From assembly GCF_021401135.1 (NCBI RefSeq), contig NZ_JACBFO010000003.1, forward strand, positions 124,001 through 188,000: 64,000 bases of DNA, read 5' to 3'. Of this stretch, positions 41,511 to 50,863 are shown one piece after another (position 1 is the stretch's first letter; the number at the start of each line of letters is the position of its first letter). A program made the translations under genes and the position numbers. The notes under the pieces are model-generated. The model saw nothing but the letters and a program-made list of their open reading frames with translations. It made no database searches and was not told the origin of the DNA. This DNA comes from Azonexus sp. R2A61 (GTDB taxonomy: Bacteria > Pseudomonadota > Gammaproteobacteria > Burkholderiales > Rhodocyclaceae).

Positions 41511-42241
41511 GCGGATTCCTCCTCGGCGGCCAGGCCTTCCTCGAAACGGGCCAGGGAAGCGGCAGGGACACCCATGATCTGGGCCAGCCAGGGCGGCGGG
41601 TTCGTCAGCCGGCCTTGCAGCTCGGCCAGCACTTCACGCGCCTGGCCACCGCCCGGCTTCTTGACCGGGTGGACGCCGGCACGCACCACCTTGGCGGCGG
41701 CCGGGCCGCCGATCGACTGGACGTAGACGATCTGACAATCGCCGATCAGTGCCGAGCGGGCAGCATTTTTGTCTTCCGCGGCATCGGCTTCGGCCGTGCT
41801 GCGGATGTCGATCAGCTTGATCGCTTCCTGGCCGACCTGATAGATCAGGAAACGGTCGCACGAACCGAAGTGTCCGTCGAGATTCTGGCCGCGGTTGGCG
41901 GCGACGGCAACGCGGATCGAGCCCGGCATTTCTCCTTCGGCATAGGCGTCGACCGCAGGAAAGTCATGGTTGTCGATGCCCTGTCCCCAGAGCAGGCGGA
42001 CGGCTTCCTTGAGCTGCTCGCCTTCGACGCCGACATGGCAGCCCTGTTCGGCGAAGTCGCCGGCCAGGATGCTGCGCAGGTCCTCGACGGTCAGGCTTGC
42101 CAGCTTGCTCTCGGTGAGCGGAGCTTCGAGCTTTTCGAGCAGGGCGCCGACCAGGGCACGGACATCGAGACCGTTCAGGGTGCGGGCGGCCAGTGCGATG
42201 CGCAGGGCGGCTTCACGGGAGGCGACGGGTGAGGGCGACAT
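41507..42241 (-). CDS. nafY: NafY/NifX-family FeMo-co carrier protein
   Basis: 244 residues. The N-terminal helical domain (about 10-95, ALVGALLEKLEAPLTESKLA SLTVEDL) matches the SAM-like apo-NifDK-binding domain of NafY. The C-terminal half (about 105-220) is a dinitrogenase iron-molybdenum cofactor-binding domain (RVAVAANRGQNLDGHFGSCD RFLIYQVG ... CQIVYVQSIGGPAAAKVVRA), the NifX/NifY/NafY fold with a conserved His in DGHFG. It would hold FeMo-co for insertion into apo-dinitrogenase. The two-domain layout favours NafY/NifY over NifX. It is followed by DUF6129 and LRV genes. Confidence 0.8.
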   Translation of the reverse strand: MSPSPVASREAALRIALAARTLNGLDVRALVGALLEKLEAPLTESKLASLTVEDLRSILAGDFAEQGCHVGVEGEQLKEAVRLLWGQGIDNHDFPAVDAYAEGEMPGSIRVAVAANRGQNLDGHFGSCDRFLIYQVGQEAIKLIDIRSTAEADAAEDKNAARSALIGDCQIVYVQSIGGPAAAKVVRAGVHPVKKPGGGQAREVLAELQGRLTNPPPWLAQIMGVPAASLARFEEGLAAEEESA

Positions 42242-42313
42242 GATGGGCTCCTGAGAGGGTCTTCAGTGGAGCGCCGCCGGAAAGTTGATTCCCGGCGACG
42301 CTCGGCTCAAGAC

Positions 42314-42505
42314 TCAGGCCGGGCTGATGCAGCCGGACGGACAGGCGTCGACGCACAGCGGCGAATCGGCGTGGCCGTCGCATTCGGTGCAGGTGCCGCC
42401 GTCGATCTTGTAGAAGATCTTGCCGGAGCTGATTGCGCCGGTCGGGCAGACCGGTTTGCAGTCACCGCAGGCGGTGCACATATCGGAATCAATCTTCATT
42501 GCCAT
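42314..42505 (-). CDS. 2[4Fe-4S] ferredoxin (nif-associated)
   Basis: 63 residues with two clusters: CTACGDCKPVCP and CTECDGHADSPLCVDACP, the second with the longer insertion typical of nif ferredoxins (FdxN/VnfF type). Likely electron donor to nitrogenase reductase or to FeMo-co assembly. It lies between nifT and nafY on the same strand. The ATG follows GGAGAAGC. Confidence 0.9.
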   Translation of the reverse strand: MAMKIDSDMCTACGDCKPVCPTGAISSGKIFYKIDGGTCTECDGHADSPLCVDACPSGCISPA

Positions 42506-42576
42506 GATGCTTCTCCTTTCAAACCGCCTTGACCTGGCTGTAAAGCTTTGGCTGGGCGGGCTGGTTCAACGGACTC

Positions 42577-42801
42577 TCAGTCTTCGGCAGCGCCGAGACG
42601 CTTGGCACGCAGGGAAATGGGCAGCCGTTCCGGCTTGGCCATCGGGTCGATGTAGTAGGCACCGCCGTTGTCCAGCTTGAGTTCGCCGCCCCATTTTTCC
42701 GGGCTGTCGAATTCGATGGACTCGATGGAAGCTTCCAAGTCGCGTTTCGGCAGATAGAAGACGAGACCCTTGTCGCCCTGGCGGATCATGATGTTGGCCA
42801 T
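42577..42801 (-). CDS. nifT: NifT/FixU protein
   Basis: 74 residues starting MANIMIRQGDKGLVFYLPKR, followed by DLEASIES and a Trp-Gly segment (KWGGELKLDNGGAYYIDP) and LPISLRAKRLG. This is the complete NifT pattern. NifT is encoded after nifK in many diazotrophs and is not essential; its role is unclear. It is separated from nifK by 86 bases with a strong stem-loop. Confidence 0.92.
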   Translation of the reverse strand: MANIMIRQGDKGLVFYLPKRDLEASIESIEFDSPEKWGGELKLDNGGAYYIDPMAKPERLPISLRAKRLGAAED

Positions 42802-42840
42802 TTTATGCTCCCTGTGTATTTGGCAAGTCGCTTACGCGGC

Positions 42841-42875
42841 GGTACCCCGCAACCCGGGCGGGTTGTCGGGGTACC
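42841..42875 (-). other. Stem-loop between nifK and nifT
   Basis: GGTACCCC-G-CAACCC pairs with GGGTTG-T-CGGGGTACC around a short loop, a long near-perfect hairpin without a T-run. A transcript-stabilising or attenuating element is likelier than a terminator. Confidence 0.7.
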
Positions 42876-42887
42876 GTTGGAACCGGC

Positions 42888-44456
42888 TTAGCGGACCAGG
42901 TCGAAGTTGTAGTCGGTGGTGCCCATGCCGATCGTTTCCTTGTCGAGTTGCTCAAGGACGGCGTTCGTCAGTTGGGTGACCACGGACATCATGCCTTCGT
43001 AGCCCAGCGTGGTGGCACGGTGCATGTGGTGACGGTCGAAGATCGGGAAGCCGATGCGGATCAGCGGCACTTCGAATTCGTCGCCCTTGTACTTGGTGTC
43101 GCGCTGGATGTACTTGCCGTAGGAGTTGCCGATCAGGAAGTCCGGCTTGTCCGTGAAGCACAGGGAGCGCATGTGCCAGAGGTCGTTACCGGCATACACC
43201 TTGCCATTGACGCCGAAGGGGCTGGCGTCGAGCACCTTCTGCACGGCCTTGGCCCAACGCTTGTTGCCGTTGTGAGCCAGGATGTGGGTCGGCTCGGCGC
43301 CGACTTCCAGCAGGATCTTGACCATGCCCATGACGAAGTCCGGATCGCCGTACAGGGCGAACTTCTTGCCGTGCAGCCAGGCGTGGCTGTCGGAGATCAG
43401 GTCCATGCAGCGGCCGCGTTCCAGTTCCAGGGAGGCCGGGATCGGCTTGCCGGTCAGTTCGGCGACCTTCATCAGCAGCTCGTCGGTCCATTCCACGCCC
43501 ATCGGGATGTTCAGCTTGGGCACGTCGTGGTTCCAGGTGTTCTCGACGTACTTCTTCGTCTTTTCCAGCTGGAAGGGTTGCAGCAGGAGCGTGGTGATGG
43601 CGTTCGGTGCATCCTTGATCTGGTCGATCGTGGTGCCGCCCGAGTACATGCGGTATTCACCGTCGGCCGGCGTGTCGAAGGCATCGGTCGGGTCGGACAG
43701 CATGGTGTAATCGACGCCCATTTCGGTCAGCATGCGCTTCATCACGCGGTAGTTGCCGAGGTAGGTTTCGAAACCCGGGACCAGGTTGATCGACACCTTG
43801 GAACCCGGCTTCTTGCCTTCCATGTCGTTCAGCGTGAAGTACTTGAGGATGCCTTCTTCCATGTTGTCCCAGCCGGTCGTGTGCGAACCGACGAAGGACG
43901 GGGTGTGGGCGAAGGGAACCGGGTATTCCTGCTCGATGTGACCTTCCTTCTTGGCGTTGTTGATGAACGCGTTGAGGTCGTCGCCGATGACTTCGGCCAT
44001 GCAGGTGGTCGACACGGCGATGATGTCCGGCTTGTACAGCGCCTTGGCGTTGGCCAGGCCGTCGAACATGTTCTTCTGGCCGCCGAACACCGCGGCGTCT
44101 TCGGTCATCGAGTCGGAAACGCAGGAGCACGGTTCCTTGAAGTGACGGTTGAAGTAGGTGCGGAAGTAGGCGACACAACCTTGCGAGCCATGCACGTAGG
44201 GCAGGGTCTTGTGGAAGCCGGTGGCGCAGAGCACGGCGCCGAGCGGCTGACAGGCCTTGGCCGGATCGACGGTCAGGGCTTCGCGCTGGAAGTTGAGGTC
44301 CTGGTATTCCTTGGTCGTAGACCACAGGAAGGTTTCCTTGACCTTGTCGGCGGCATGGCCTTCTTCGAACAGGTCACGCTTTTCGGCGAGGTTCTTCTTG
44401 TAGTCCTCGTCGCGGAACAACGGATAACACGGCTTGATCTTGTCTGCGGTTTGCAT
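42888..44456 (-). CDS. nifK: Nitrogenase MoFe protein beta subunit
   Basis: Beta subunit of dinitrogenase, which with NifD holds the P-cluster. 522 residues. P-cluster Cys ligands are in LCATGFHKTLPYVHGSQGC and KEPCSCVSDSMTEDAAVFGG. The N-terminal extension MQTADKIKPCYPLFRDEDYK is typical. ATG 44456 is chosen because AAGGAG lies 7 bases before it and the upstream extension is non-conserved. It is third in nifHDK, with a large stem-loop between nifD and nifK. Confidence 0.97.
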   Translation of the reverse strand: MQTADKIKPCYPLFRDEDYKKNLAEKRDLFEEGHAADKVKETFLWSTTKEYQDLNFQREALTVDPAKACQPLGAVLCATGFHKTLPYVHGSQGCVAYFRTYFNRHFKEPCSCVSDSMTEDAAVFGGQKNMFDGLANAKALYKPDIIAVSTTCMAEVIGDDLNAFINNAKKEGHIEQEYPVPFAHTPSFVGSHTTGWDNMEEGILKYFTLNDMEGKKPGSKVSINLVPGFETYLGNYRVMKRMLTEMGVDYTMLSDPTDAFDTPADGEYRMYSGGTTIDQIKDAPNAITTLLLQPFQLEKTKKYVENTWNHDVPKLNIPMGVEWTDELLMKVAELTGKPIPASLELERGRCMDLISDSHAWLHGKKFALYGDPDFVMGMVKILLEVGAEPTHILAHNGNKRWAKAVQKVLDASPFGVNGKVYAGNDLWHMRSLCFTDKPDFLIGNSYGKYIQRDTKYKGDEFEVPLIRIGFPIFDRHHMHRATTLGYEGMMSVVTQLTNAVLEQLDKETIGMGTTDYNFDLVR

Positions 44457-44528
44457 TGCTAGCTCCTTGCCCGGTCCGCCCATTTGCGGCACCCGGCGAA
44501 AGGTTGTCGATTCGGTCCCGGTCGGCCG

Positions 44529-44564
44529 GGCAGATGAAGGACACGCAGTCCGCAATCATCTGCC
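44529..44564 (-). other. Stem-loop between nifD and nifK
   Basis: GGCAGATGA (44529-44537) pairs with TCATCTGCC (44556-44564), extended by GGCCGG-type arms outside. No T-run. Probably affects nifHDK message stability or subunit ratio. Confidence 0.6.
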
Positions 44565-44593
44565 GTCGCCGGCCGGTTCCAATTTCCTGGTGC

Positions 44594-46066
44594 TTAGGCG
44601 GCCTTCTTGACTTCCTCGGCTTCGACCTTTTTCCAGGGCGGGACGAGGTTCTTGAAGGTCGGGTTGGACAGGGCGATGTCCATGTCACGGGCGAAGATCG
44701 CGAAACCGTCGTAACCGTGGTACGGACCCGAGTAGTCCCAGGAGTGCATCTGACGCAGCGGAATGCCCATCTTCTGGAAGATGTACTTTTCCTTGATGCC
44801 GGAGCCGACCATGTCGGGCTTCAGGCGCTTGACGAATTCTTCCAGTTCGAAGCCGGTGACGTCGTCGTAGAGCAGGGTGGCATCACCCATTTCCTTGATC
44901 GTGCGGTCGTAGTCGTCGTTGTGGGCGAATTCGTAGCCGGTGCCGATGACTTCCATGCCGAGGTCTTCGTAGGCGCCGATCACGTGACGCGGGCGCAGAC
45001 CGCCGACGTAGAGCATGACCTTCTTGCCTTGCAGACGCGGCTTGTACTTGGCGATCACGGCATCCATGATCGGCTGGTAGCGGGCGATCATGGCTTCGGT
45101 CTTTTCCTTGACGGAATCGTCGAAGAAGGCGGCGATCTTGCGGCAGGATTCGACGATCTTCGTCGGGCCGAAGAAGTTGTATTCCATCCAGGGAATACCG
45201 TACTTCTCTTCCATGTGACGCGAGATGTAGTTCATCGAACGGTAGCAGTGCAGCAGGTTCAGCTTGACCTTCGGCGTGTTCATCATTTCCGCCAGGGTGC
45301 CGTCGCCGGACCACTGGGCGACGACGCGCAGACCCATCTCTTCGAGGAGGATGCGGGTGGCCCAGGCGTCACCGCCGATGTTGTAGTCGCCGATGATCGC
45401 GACGTCGTACGGGGTGCTGTCGTAAGCCTGGCCGTCGCGCTTGTCGAGGACCCAGTCGCGGATCGCATCGTTGGCGATGTGGTGGCCGAGGGACTGCGAA
45501 ACACCGCGGAAGCCTTCGCAGCGAACCGGGATGATCGGCTTGCCGATGGCGGCGGAGCCCTTCTTGGAGACGGACTCGATGTCGTCACCGATCAGACCGA
45601 TCGGGCATTCGGATTGCACGGAGATGCCGTTGTGCAGCGGGAACAGTTGTTCGACTTCCTCGATCAGCTTGGCGAGCTTCTTGTCGCCGCCGAAGACGAT
45701 GTCCTTTTCCTGGAAATCCGAGGTGAAGTTCATCGTGCCGAAGGAGTTGATACCGGTCGTGCCGACGTAGTAGTTACGACGGCCGGCGCGCGAGTACTGA
45801 CCGCAGCCGACGGGGCCGTGGGAGATGTGGATCATGTCCTTGATCGGACCCCAGACCACGCCCTTGGAACCGGCGTAGGCGCAACCACGGATGGTCATCA
45901 CGCCCGGCAGGGACTTGCGGTTGGAAGTGATGCACTTCTTGGATTGTTCGACGGATTGATCGTTGACCGCAAGATGCTTCTTGCGATCCTTTTGAGCCTT
46001 TTCCGGATAAACCTCAAGCACCTCGGCGATGAGGGCTTCGGTTTCTTCGCGAGACAGAGTCGTCAT
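44594..46066 (-). CDS. nifD: Nitrogenase MoFe protein alpha subunit
   Basis: Alpha subunit of dinitrogenase carrying FeMo-co. 490 residues. P-cluster Cys62 ([11 protein letters not shown]) and Cys88 ([19 protein letters not shown]) are at the numbering seen in Azotobacter. The FeMo-co His is in the [16 protein letters not shown] segment near the C-terminus, with the usual [20 protein letters not shown]ossmann block. The molybdenum type is indicated by length and by the absence of an anfG/vnfG gene. The ATG follows GGAGGAAAAC. Confidence 0.97.
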   Translation of the reverse strand: MTTLSREETEALIAEVLEVYPEKAQKDRKKHLAVNDQSVEQSKKCITSNRKSLPGVMTIRGCAYAGSKGVVWGPIKDMIHISHGPVGCGQYSRAGRRNYYVGTTGINSFGTMNFTSDFQEKDIVFGGDKKLAKLIEEVEQLFPLHNGISVQSECPIGLIGDDIESVSKKGSAAIGKPIIPVRCEGFRGVSQSLGHHIANDAIRDWVLDKRDGQAYDSTPYDVAIIGDYNIGGDAWATRILLEEMGLRVVAQWSGDGTLAEMMNTPKVKLNLLHCYRSMNYISRHMEEKYGIPWMEYNFFGPTKIVESCRKIAAFFDDSVKEKTEAMIARYQPIMDAVIAKYKPRLQGKKVMLYVGGLRPRHVIGAYEDLGMEVIGTGYEFAHNDDYDRTIKEMGDATLLYDDVTGFELEEFVKRLKPDMVGSGIKEKYIFQKMGIPLRQMHSWDYSGPYHGYDGFAIFARDMDIALSNPTFKNLVPPWKKVEAEEVKKAA

Positions 46067-46121
46067 GTTTTCCTCCTGACGTCGCCACCAATCTGTGACC
46101 GACGTACTGGTTGAAATTGGC

Positions 46122-46137
46122 GGGAGCCCAAGCTCCC
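46122..46137 (-). other. Stem-loop between nifH and nifD
   Basis: GGGAGC (46122-46127) and GCTCCC (46132-46137) with a CCAA loop in the 90-base nifH-nifD gap. No T-run. Such hairpins are known to stabilise nifH message in other diazotrophs. Confidence 0.55.
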
Positions 46138-46156
46138 ACCTTCCTGCGGGTAGTGC

Positions 46157-47050
<894 letters not shown>

Positions 47051-47102
47051 TTAGTCTGTCAGTCGATTTGCGAGGAATCAGTGAGAGTCGCACCTCACCT
47101 TC

Positions 47103-47118
47103 TGCACGGACCGTGCCA
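47103..47118 (-). promoter_or_regulatory. Sigma-54 promoter of nifHDK
   Basis: Minus-strand TGGCACGGTCCGTGCA, near-consensus with correct GG-GC spacing. Predicted start near 47092, leaving a 54-base leader. Confidence 0.88.
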
Positions 47119-47153
47119 GGTCGACTGGCAGTCAGTAAGCGACTGAATCAACA

Positions 47154-48047
47154 ATGAAATATCCCGATAGCCCGGTTTTGCCGGATGCGCTGACATCCGA
47201 CACTCACGACAAAAGCCCTACGCTTTGTAGGGGTGGCGACAAAGCCTCCCTGCCGCGCGACGCCCGCCTGCCGATCAATCGCTGCAATCTGCCCGCCGTC
47301 GTGCTCGGTAGCCTGACCTTCCAGCGGCATCCGTCGCCGCTGCTGCTGGATGGCGTCGCCGAACTGCATCACGATCTGTTCCGGCGTCTGTCGATCGCGC
47401 CGGAGGACAGGCACGACGAAGTCTTCCGCGATTACATGACGGTCCGGTTCCAGCTCGAGTGGCTGGAGGAAATGGGTTACACCGGTGGCGGCAAGGCCCG
47501 GGCAAAGGCCAACTATGTGCGGATGATCCGTGGCTGGAGCTTCGATTCGGACAGCCGCGAAGGGGCCGTCCTGAAAGCCTGGGTCGAGTCCCGTTTCGGC
47601 TTGATCCCGCGCTGGCATGGCCAGCCGATCCGCGATCCCGGCGACGAAGCCTACGCCCGCTACATGGAGATGCGCTGCCAGGGGTTGTACGGCACCAATG
47701 CGCTGGAAGCGCAATTCGATCTGGTGTACACCTTCTGTCAGTACGAACTGGCCCGCCGCCATCCGGCCGCCCGCCACGTCACGCTGTATCGCGGGGTCAA
47801 CCGGGTGGCCGATCACGAAATCCTCGCCGATCACGGTGCCGGCCGTTACACCCTCCTGCTCAACAACCTCGGCTCGTTCACCTGCAGCCGCGAGCGGGCT
47901 TGCGAATTCGGCGACTACATTCTTGCGGTCGACGTGCCGCTGACCAAGATTTTCTTCCACTGCGGCCTTCTGCCCGGCGTGCTGCAGGGCGAAGACGAGT
48001 TCCTGGTGATCGGCGGCGTGGTCGATGTCGCACTGTCGACATTGTGA
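47154..48047 (+). CDS. draT: NAD+-dinitrogen-reductase ADP-ribosyltransferase DraT
   Basis: Inactivates NifH by ADP-ribosylating its Arg in response to ammonium or darkness/energy shift. 297 residues. The conserved DraT region begins RLPINRCNLPAVVLGSLTFQ, with FRDYMTVRFQLEWLEEMGYT, VTLYRGVNRVADHEILADHG and NNLGSFTCSRERACEFGDYI. It is divergent from nifH and not paired with draG, which lies 6 kb away in another operon. The start is uncertain: the first 40 residues are not conserved, there is no ribosome site before ATG 47154, and the nifH NifA site lies inside this N-terminal stretch. Confidence 0.92.
   Translation: MKYPDSPVLPDALTSDTHDKSPTLCRGGDKASLPRDARLPINRCNLPAVVLGSLTFQRHPSPLLLDGVAELHHDLFRRLSIAPEDRHDEVFRDYMTVRFQLEWLEEMGYTGGGKARAKANYVRMIRGWSFDSDSREGAVLKAWVESRFGLIPRWHGQPIRDPGDEAYARYMEMRCQGLYGTNALEAQFDLVYTFCQYELARRHPAARHVTLYRGVNRVADHEILADHGAGRYTLLLNNLGSFTCSRERACEFGDYILAVDVPLTKIFFHCGLLPGVLQGEDEFLVIGGVVDVALSTL
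47226..47241. promoter_or_regulatory. NifA activator site for nifH
   Basis: TGTAGGGGTGGCGACA (TGT-N10-ACA), 108 bases upstream of the nifH -24 element and inside the predicted draT 5' coding region. Confidence 0.7.
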
Positions 48048-48150
48048 TTGTCGACAAAGATTCGTCCGCCGATAGTACCTAAGTACTACACCTTGCCCGG
48101 TGTGCAGGGTATCCTAGCGGCTGTTGCCTTTCCGTCAGGTCCCGATTCCC

Positions 48151-49089
48151 ATGAAGATATTGCTGGTCGACGATTCCCGGGCCATTGCCATGGTGACCAC
48201 GGCACGCCTCGAATCTTTCGGCCACGAGGTGCGCCACGCCATCGACGGCCCGACGGCGATCGAACTGTTCCAGAAGGAGCATTTCGATCTGGTGCTGATG
48301 GACATCGAAATGCCCGGCATGAACGGTTTCGAGACCACTACCCGCATCCGTGCGCTGGAAGGGCATGAGCCCTGGGCCTGGACGCCGATCATCTTCGTCA
48401 CCGCGACCGATACCGATACCAATCTGGTGACCGCCATCGAGGCCGGCGGCGACGACTTCATCTCCAAGACCGTGCCGGAGAGCGTGCTGCAGGCCAAGAT
48501 GAAGGCGATGTCGCGTATCGCCCGCTTGCGTACGCGGCTGGCGCTGGCCAATGGCAAGCTGCAGGAACAGGCCAATTGCGATGCGCTGACCGGTCTGCTC
48601 AATCGCCGGGCGATGGACCTGCGGGTCGATACGTTGTGGGAAATCGCCGAACATCAGGGCAAGCCGTTCAGCCTGCTGATGATCGACGTCGATAATTTCA
48701 AGAAGTACAACGATCACTACGGCCACCCGGCCGGCGACGAGTGCCTGCGGCGGGTCGCCGAGTGCCTGCAGAAGGAGGTCGACGCCGTCAACGCCGACCA
48801 GACGGCCCCCGGCGCCTTCGTCGCCCGCTACGGCGGCGAGGAGTTTTCGGTGATCATCCCGGACGCGCCGCATGGCGTTCATGCCGGTATCGCGCTCGGG
48901 CTGATCGAAGCAGTGGCCGGCATGCAGATTCCGCATGTGCAAAACGCCGGTTACGGCGTTGTGACGATTTCGGTCGGTACCATCTGCATGACGCCGGCGT
49001 CCGGTGCGGTCAAGCTGCTGTTCCGGCGGACCGACGAACTGCTTTACCGGGCCAAGGAAAACGGCCGCAATCGCGTCGAGTTCCTTTGA
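48151..49089 (+). CDS. Response regulator with GGDEF domain
   Basis: 312 residues: an N-terminal receiver (MKILLVDDSRAIAMVTTARL, phospho-acceptor Asp in LVLMDIEMPGMNG, Lys in ISKTVPES), a short helix linker and a diguanylate-cyclase domain (LTGLLNRRAMDL, LMIDVDNFKKYNDHYGHPAG, RYGGEEFSVIIP). GGEEF is an active-type motif. No adjacent histidine kinase. It sits between draT and the SIR2-like gene but has no nif-type promoter visible, so a link to nitrogen fixation is only positional. The ATG at 48151 gives the canonical receiver start. Confidence 0.9.
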   Translation: MKILLVDDSRAIAMVTTARLESFGHEVRHAIDGPTAIELFQKEHFDLVLMDIEMPGMNGFETTTRIRALEGHEPWAWTPIIFVTATDTDTNLVTAIEAGGDDFISKTVPESVLQAKMKAMSRIARLRTRLALANGKLQEQANCDALTGLLNRRAMDLRVDTLWEIAEHQGKPFSLLMIDVDNFKKYNDHYGHPAGDECLRRVAECLQKEVDAVNADQTAPGAFVARYGGEEFSVIIPDAPHGVHAGIALGLIEAVAGMQIPHVQNAGYGVVTISVGTICMTPASGAVKLLFRRTDELLYRAKENGRNRVEFL

Positions 49090-49095
49090 ACGGCC

Positions 49096-49111
49096 TGTCG
49101 CAAAGTCGACA
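49096..49111. promoter_or_regulatory. NifA activator site for the SIR2-like gene
   Basis: TGTCGCAAAGTCGACA (TGT-N10-ACA), 7 bases after the REC-GGDEF stop codon and 63 bases upstream of a sigma-54-like element. Confidence 0.75.
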
Positions 49112-49173
49112 TCCCCGCTGACCCCGTTCCGGCATGCCCGCCGGAAACCCGCTTCTTCCGGTCGTTTCGCATT

Positions 49174-49189
49174 GGGCCTGGATTTTGCT
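49174..49189 (+). promoter_or_regulatory. Sigma-54-like promoter of the SIR2-like gene
   Basis: GGGCCTGGATTTTGCT: GG (49175-49176) and GC (49187-49188) have the 12-base -24/-12 spacing and the -12 box is TTGCT. The -24 box is weaker than consensus. Predicted start near 49200. Confidence 0.6.
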
Positions 49190-49225
49190 GAGTTACGGTC
49201 CACCCCGTAAACAGAGCAAAAAACC

Positions 49226-50062
49226 ATGACACCAGAAATGCGCTCCAAACTGCTCGCCGGCCTTCAGGACGGCAGCATCGTTCCCTACCTCGGACCGGGC
49301 GTTCTCGCCGACGTGAAGCATGCCGTTACCGGCGCGCCGATTCCTGCCGACAGCGATTCGCTGATCTATGCGATGAACGACGGCAAGCCGATGGCGCCCA
49401 AGCTGATGTACGAATTTCCGCGCGCCGCGATGAACGTCGAGTTGAAGCGCGGGCGGACCACGGTGACCAAGTTCCTGACCCGCACCTACGGCGAGACGCC
49501 TTGGACGCGCGGCGCGCTGCACGACTGGCTGAAGGAGATCGCCCCGCACTACGTGATCGACATCAACCGCGATACGCAGTTGCAGGATTCCTACGCCGCC
49601 GTGCCGCACACGCTGATCGTCGGCATCGCGCGCATCGGCGGCACCGATTACCGCTACAAGATCTACGCCTGGGACGGCAGCGCCTACCGCCGCGTCGAAA
49701 CCATCGATACGAGCAAGCCGATCCTGTTCAAGCCGATGGGCACGCCGCGGCCGGAGGCGGTGTATATCGCCTCCGACGCCGATTACGTCGACTTCATCAC
49801 CGAGCTGATGGGCGGTTTCTCGATTCCGCCGGAGGTCAAGGAACTGCGCAAGGGCAAGCAGTATTTGCTGATGGGCATGCGCCTGAACCGCGATACCGAG
49901 CGCATGGTGATGGCCGACATGATCTACTCGGCGGCCGAACCGTCCGGCTGGGTGTTCATCAAGGAACCGACCGACAAGGAGCGTCGCTTCTGCCGCAAGG
50001 TCGGCCTGGAAATCCTCGAGGAAGACGTCTTCGAATTCATCGGCGCCGCCGTCGCCGCCTGA
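49226..50062 (+). CDS. SIR2-like domain protein under apparent NifA control
   Basis: 278 residues. It begins MRSKLLAGLQDGSIVPYLGP with GPGV where SIR2-like proteins have a GAG-type NAD loop. HYVIDINRDTQLQDSY stands at the usual TNYD position. ILFKPMGTPRPEAVYIASDA DYVDFITEL corresponds to the KxHG...DY block, but the catalytic-type His appears replaced by Met. This suggests a SIR2-fold NAD-binding protein that may lack deacylase or NADase activity. The gene has a NifA site and a sigma-54-like promoter, so it probably belongs to the nif regulon. A 246-base gap separates it from the next gene. Confidence 0.65.
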   Translation: MTPEMRSKLLAGLQDGSIVPYLGPGVLADVKHAVTGAPIPADSDSLIYAMNDGKPMAPKLMYEFPRAAMNVELKRGRTTVTKFLTRTYGETPWTRGALHDWLKEIAPHYVIDINRDTQLQDSYAAVPHTLIVGIARIGGTDYRYKIYAWDGSAYRRVETIDTSKPILFKPMGTPRPEAVYIASDADYVDFITELMGGFSIPPEVKELRKGKQYLLMGMRLNRDTERMVMADMIYSAAEPSGWVFIKEPTDKERRFCRKVGLEILEEDVFEFIGAAVAA

Positions 50063-50129
50063 GCGCCGCAAGCCGTTGTACCGGCCCGCCGCCGGTCGTT
50101 CTCCGGAACGCCGCGGCGGGCTTTCCTTT

Positions 50130-50143
50130 TGCGGTCGACCGCC
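50130..50143. repeat. GGTCGACC palindrome, copy 8
   Basis: TGCGGTCGACCGCC in the gap after the SIR2-like gene, 30 bases before copy 9. Confidence 0.65.
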
Positions 50144-50159
50144 GTTTTTTGCCGATTTC

Positions 50160-50173
50160 CGCGGTCGACCGCA
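50160..50173. repeat. GGTCGACC palindrome, copy 9
   Basis: CGCGGTCGACCGCA, in tandem with copy 8 and only 4 bases before a NifA-type site. Confidence 0.65.
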
Positions 50174-50177
50174 AAAG

Positions 50178-50193
50178 TGTCGCAAATCCGACA
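50178..50193. promoter_or_regulatory. NifA activator site for the orphan/hemerythrin pair
   Basis: TGTCGCAAATCCGACA (TGT-N10-ACA), 53 bases upstream of a sigma-54-like promoter. Confidence 0.75.
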
Positions 50194-50245
50194 AACGGCT
50201 TCCGGCAGGAAAGCGGGAAGCACGCAACCATGCGGTTTTCCCGGC

Positions 50246-50261
50246 CGGCAAGGAAATTGCT
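50246..50261 (+). promoter_or_regulatory. Sigma-54-like promoter of the orphan/hemerythrin pair
   Basis: CGGCAAGGAAATTGCT: GG (50247-50248) and GC (50259-50260) 12 bases apart, -12 box TTGCT. Predicted start near 50272, about 37 bases before the ATG. Confidence 0.65.
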
Positions 50262-50308
50262 CGACAGGGGTTCGAACACCATTTTCATCTCAGGGAAGGA
50301 ATACAAAA

Positions 50309-50863
50309 ATGTTGCTGGATCGCTACGAACATCTCTTCTTCAACGCCAACTTCAGCGAAGTCTTCAGTGGCGCCGTTGCCGCCTATCGCGGCGAACTGAT
50401 CGTCAAGGAAGGCGAAATCACCGACGAACAGGGCCGTCGCAAGCCGCCGGTCGAAGTCATGAAGCAGGCCATCGTGCTGGCCGACGGCGACAAGCTCAAG
50501 TTCATTTCCGGTTCGCTCGACGAATTCCAGTACTTCCACGGCTTCATGGACAAGTTTGGTGCCGACATCACGGCCGACACCCTGGTCATCCTGTTTGTGG
50601 TCAATATCGACAATCCCTTCATCGCCGACGTCAATGGCGCCAAGGCGGTCTTCATTCCGCTGGTCCAGGGCATGACCTGGAATGAACTGGGCGATCTGGC
50701 TGCGCTGGAAAAGGGCGACTTCAAGGGGCAGGGGGCCGCTGAAAAGGTCGTCACCATGTACGACGCCCTGAAGGGTAACAAGTACAAGTATCCGGAATCG
50801 ACCGTCGAGCTCGAACTGACCAAGACCAACAGCAACAAGCGCGTTAACCACGGCGCCGTCTGA
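50309..50863 (+). CDS. Orphan protein in the NifA regulon, 184 residues
   Basis: Soluble alpha/beta protein starting MLLDRYEHLFFNANFSEVFS. Notable features are a charged segment (GEITDEQGRRKPPVEVMKQA), hydrophobic strands TLVILFVVNIDNPFIAD and KAVFIPLVQGMTWNELGDLA, and a Lys-rich tail. It has no Cys and no recognised catalytic motif. The ATG follows GGGAAGGAATACAAAA. Its stop shares a base with the hemerythrin ATG, so the two are translationally coupled. A NifA site and sigma-54-like promoter lie upstream. I do not recognise the family. Confidence 0.7.
   Translation: MLLDRYEHLFFNANFSEVFSGAVAAYRGELIVKEGEITDEQGRRKPPVEVMKQAIVLADGDKLKFISGSLDEFQYFHGFMDKFGADITADTLVILFVVNIDNPFIADVNGAKAVFIPLVQGMTWNELGDLAALEKGDFKGQGAAEKVVTMYDALKGNKYKYPESTVELELTKTNSNKRVNHGAV

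Noticed and set aside
47126..47140. Possible sigma-54 promoter for draT
   Set aside because: GG and GC are correctly spaced, but the -12 box is AAGC and the -24 box is imperfect; not strong enough for a feature.
48034..48056. Two TGTCGACA palindromes 7 bases apart overlapping the draT stop region
   Set aside because: Spacing does not fit TGT-N10-ACA and no -24/-12 element follows; too little to call a regulatory site.
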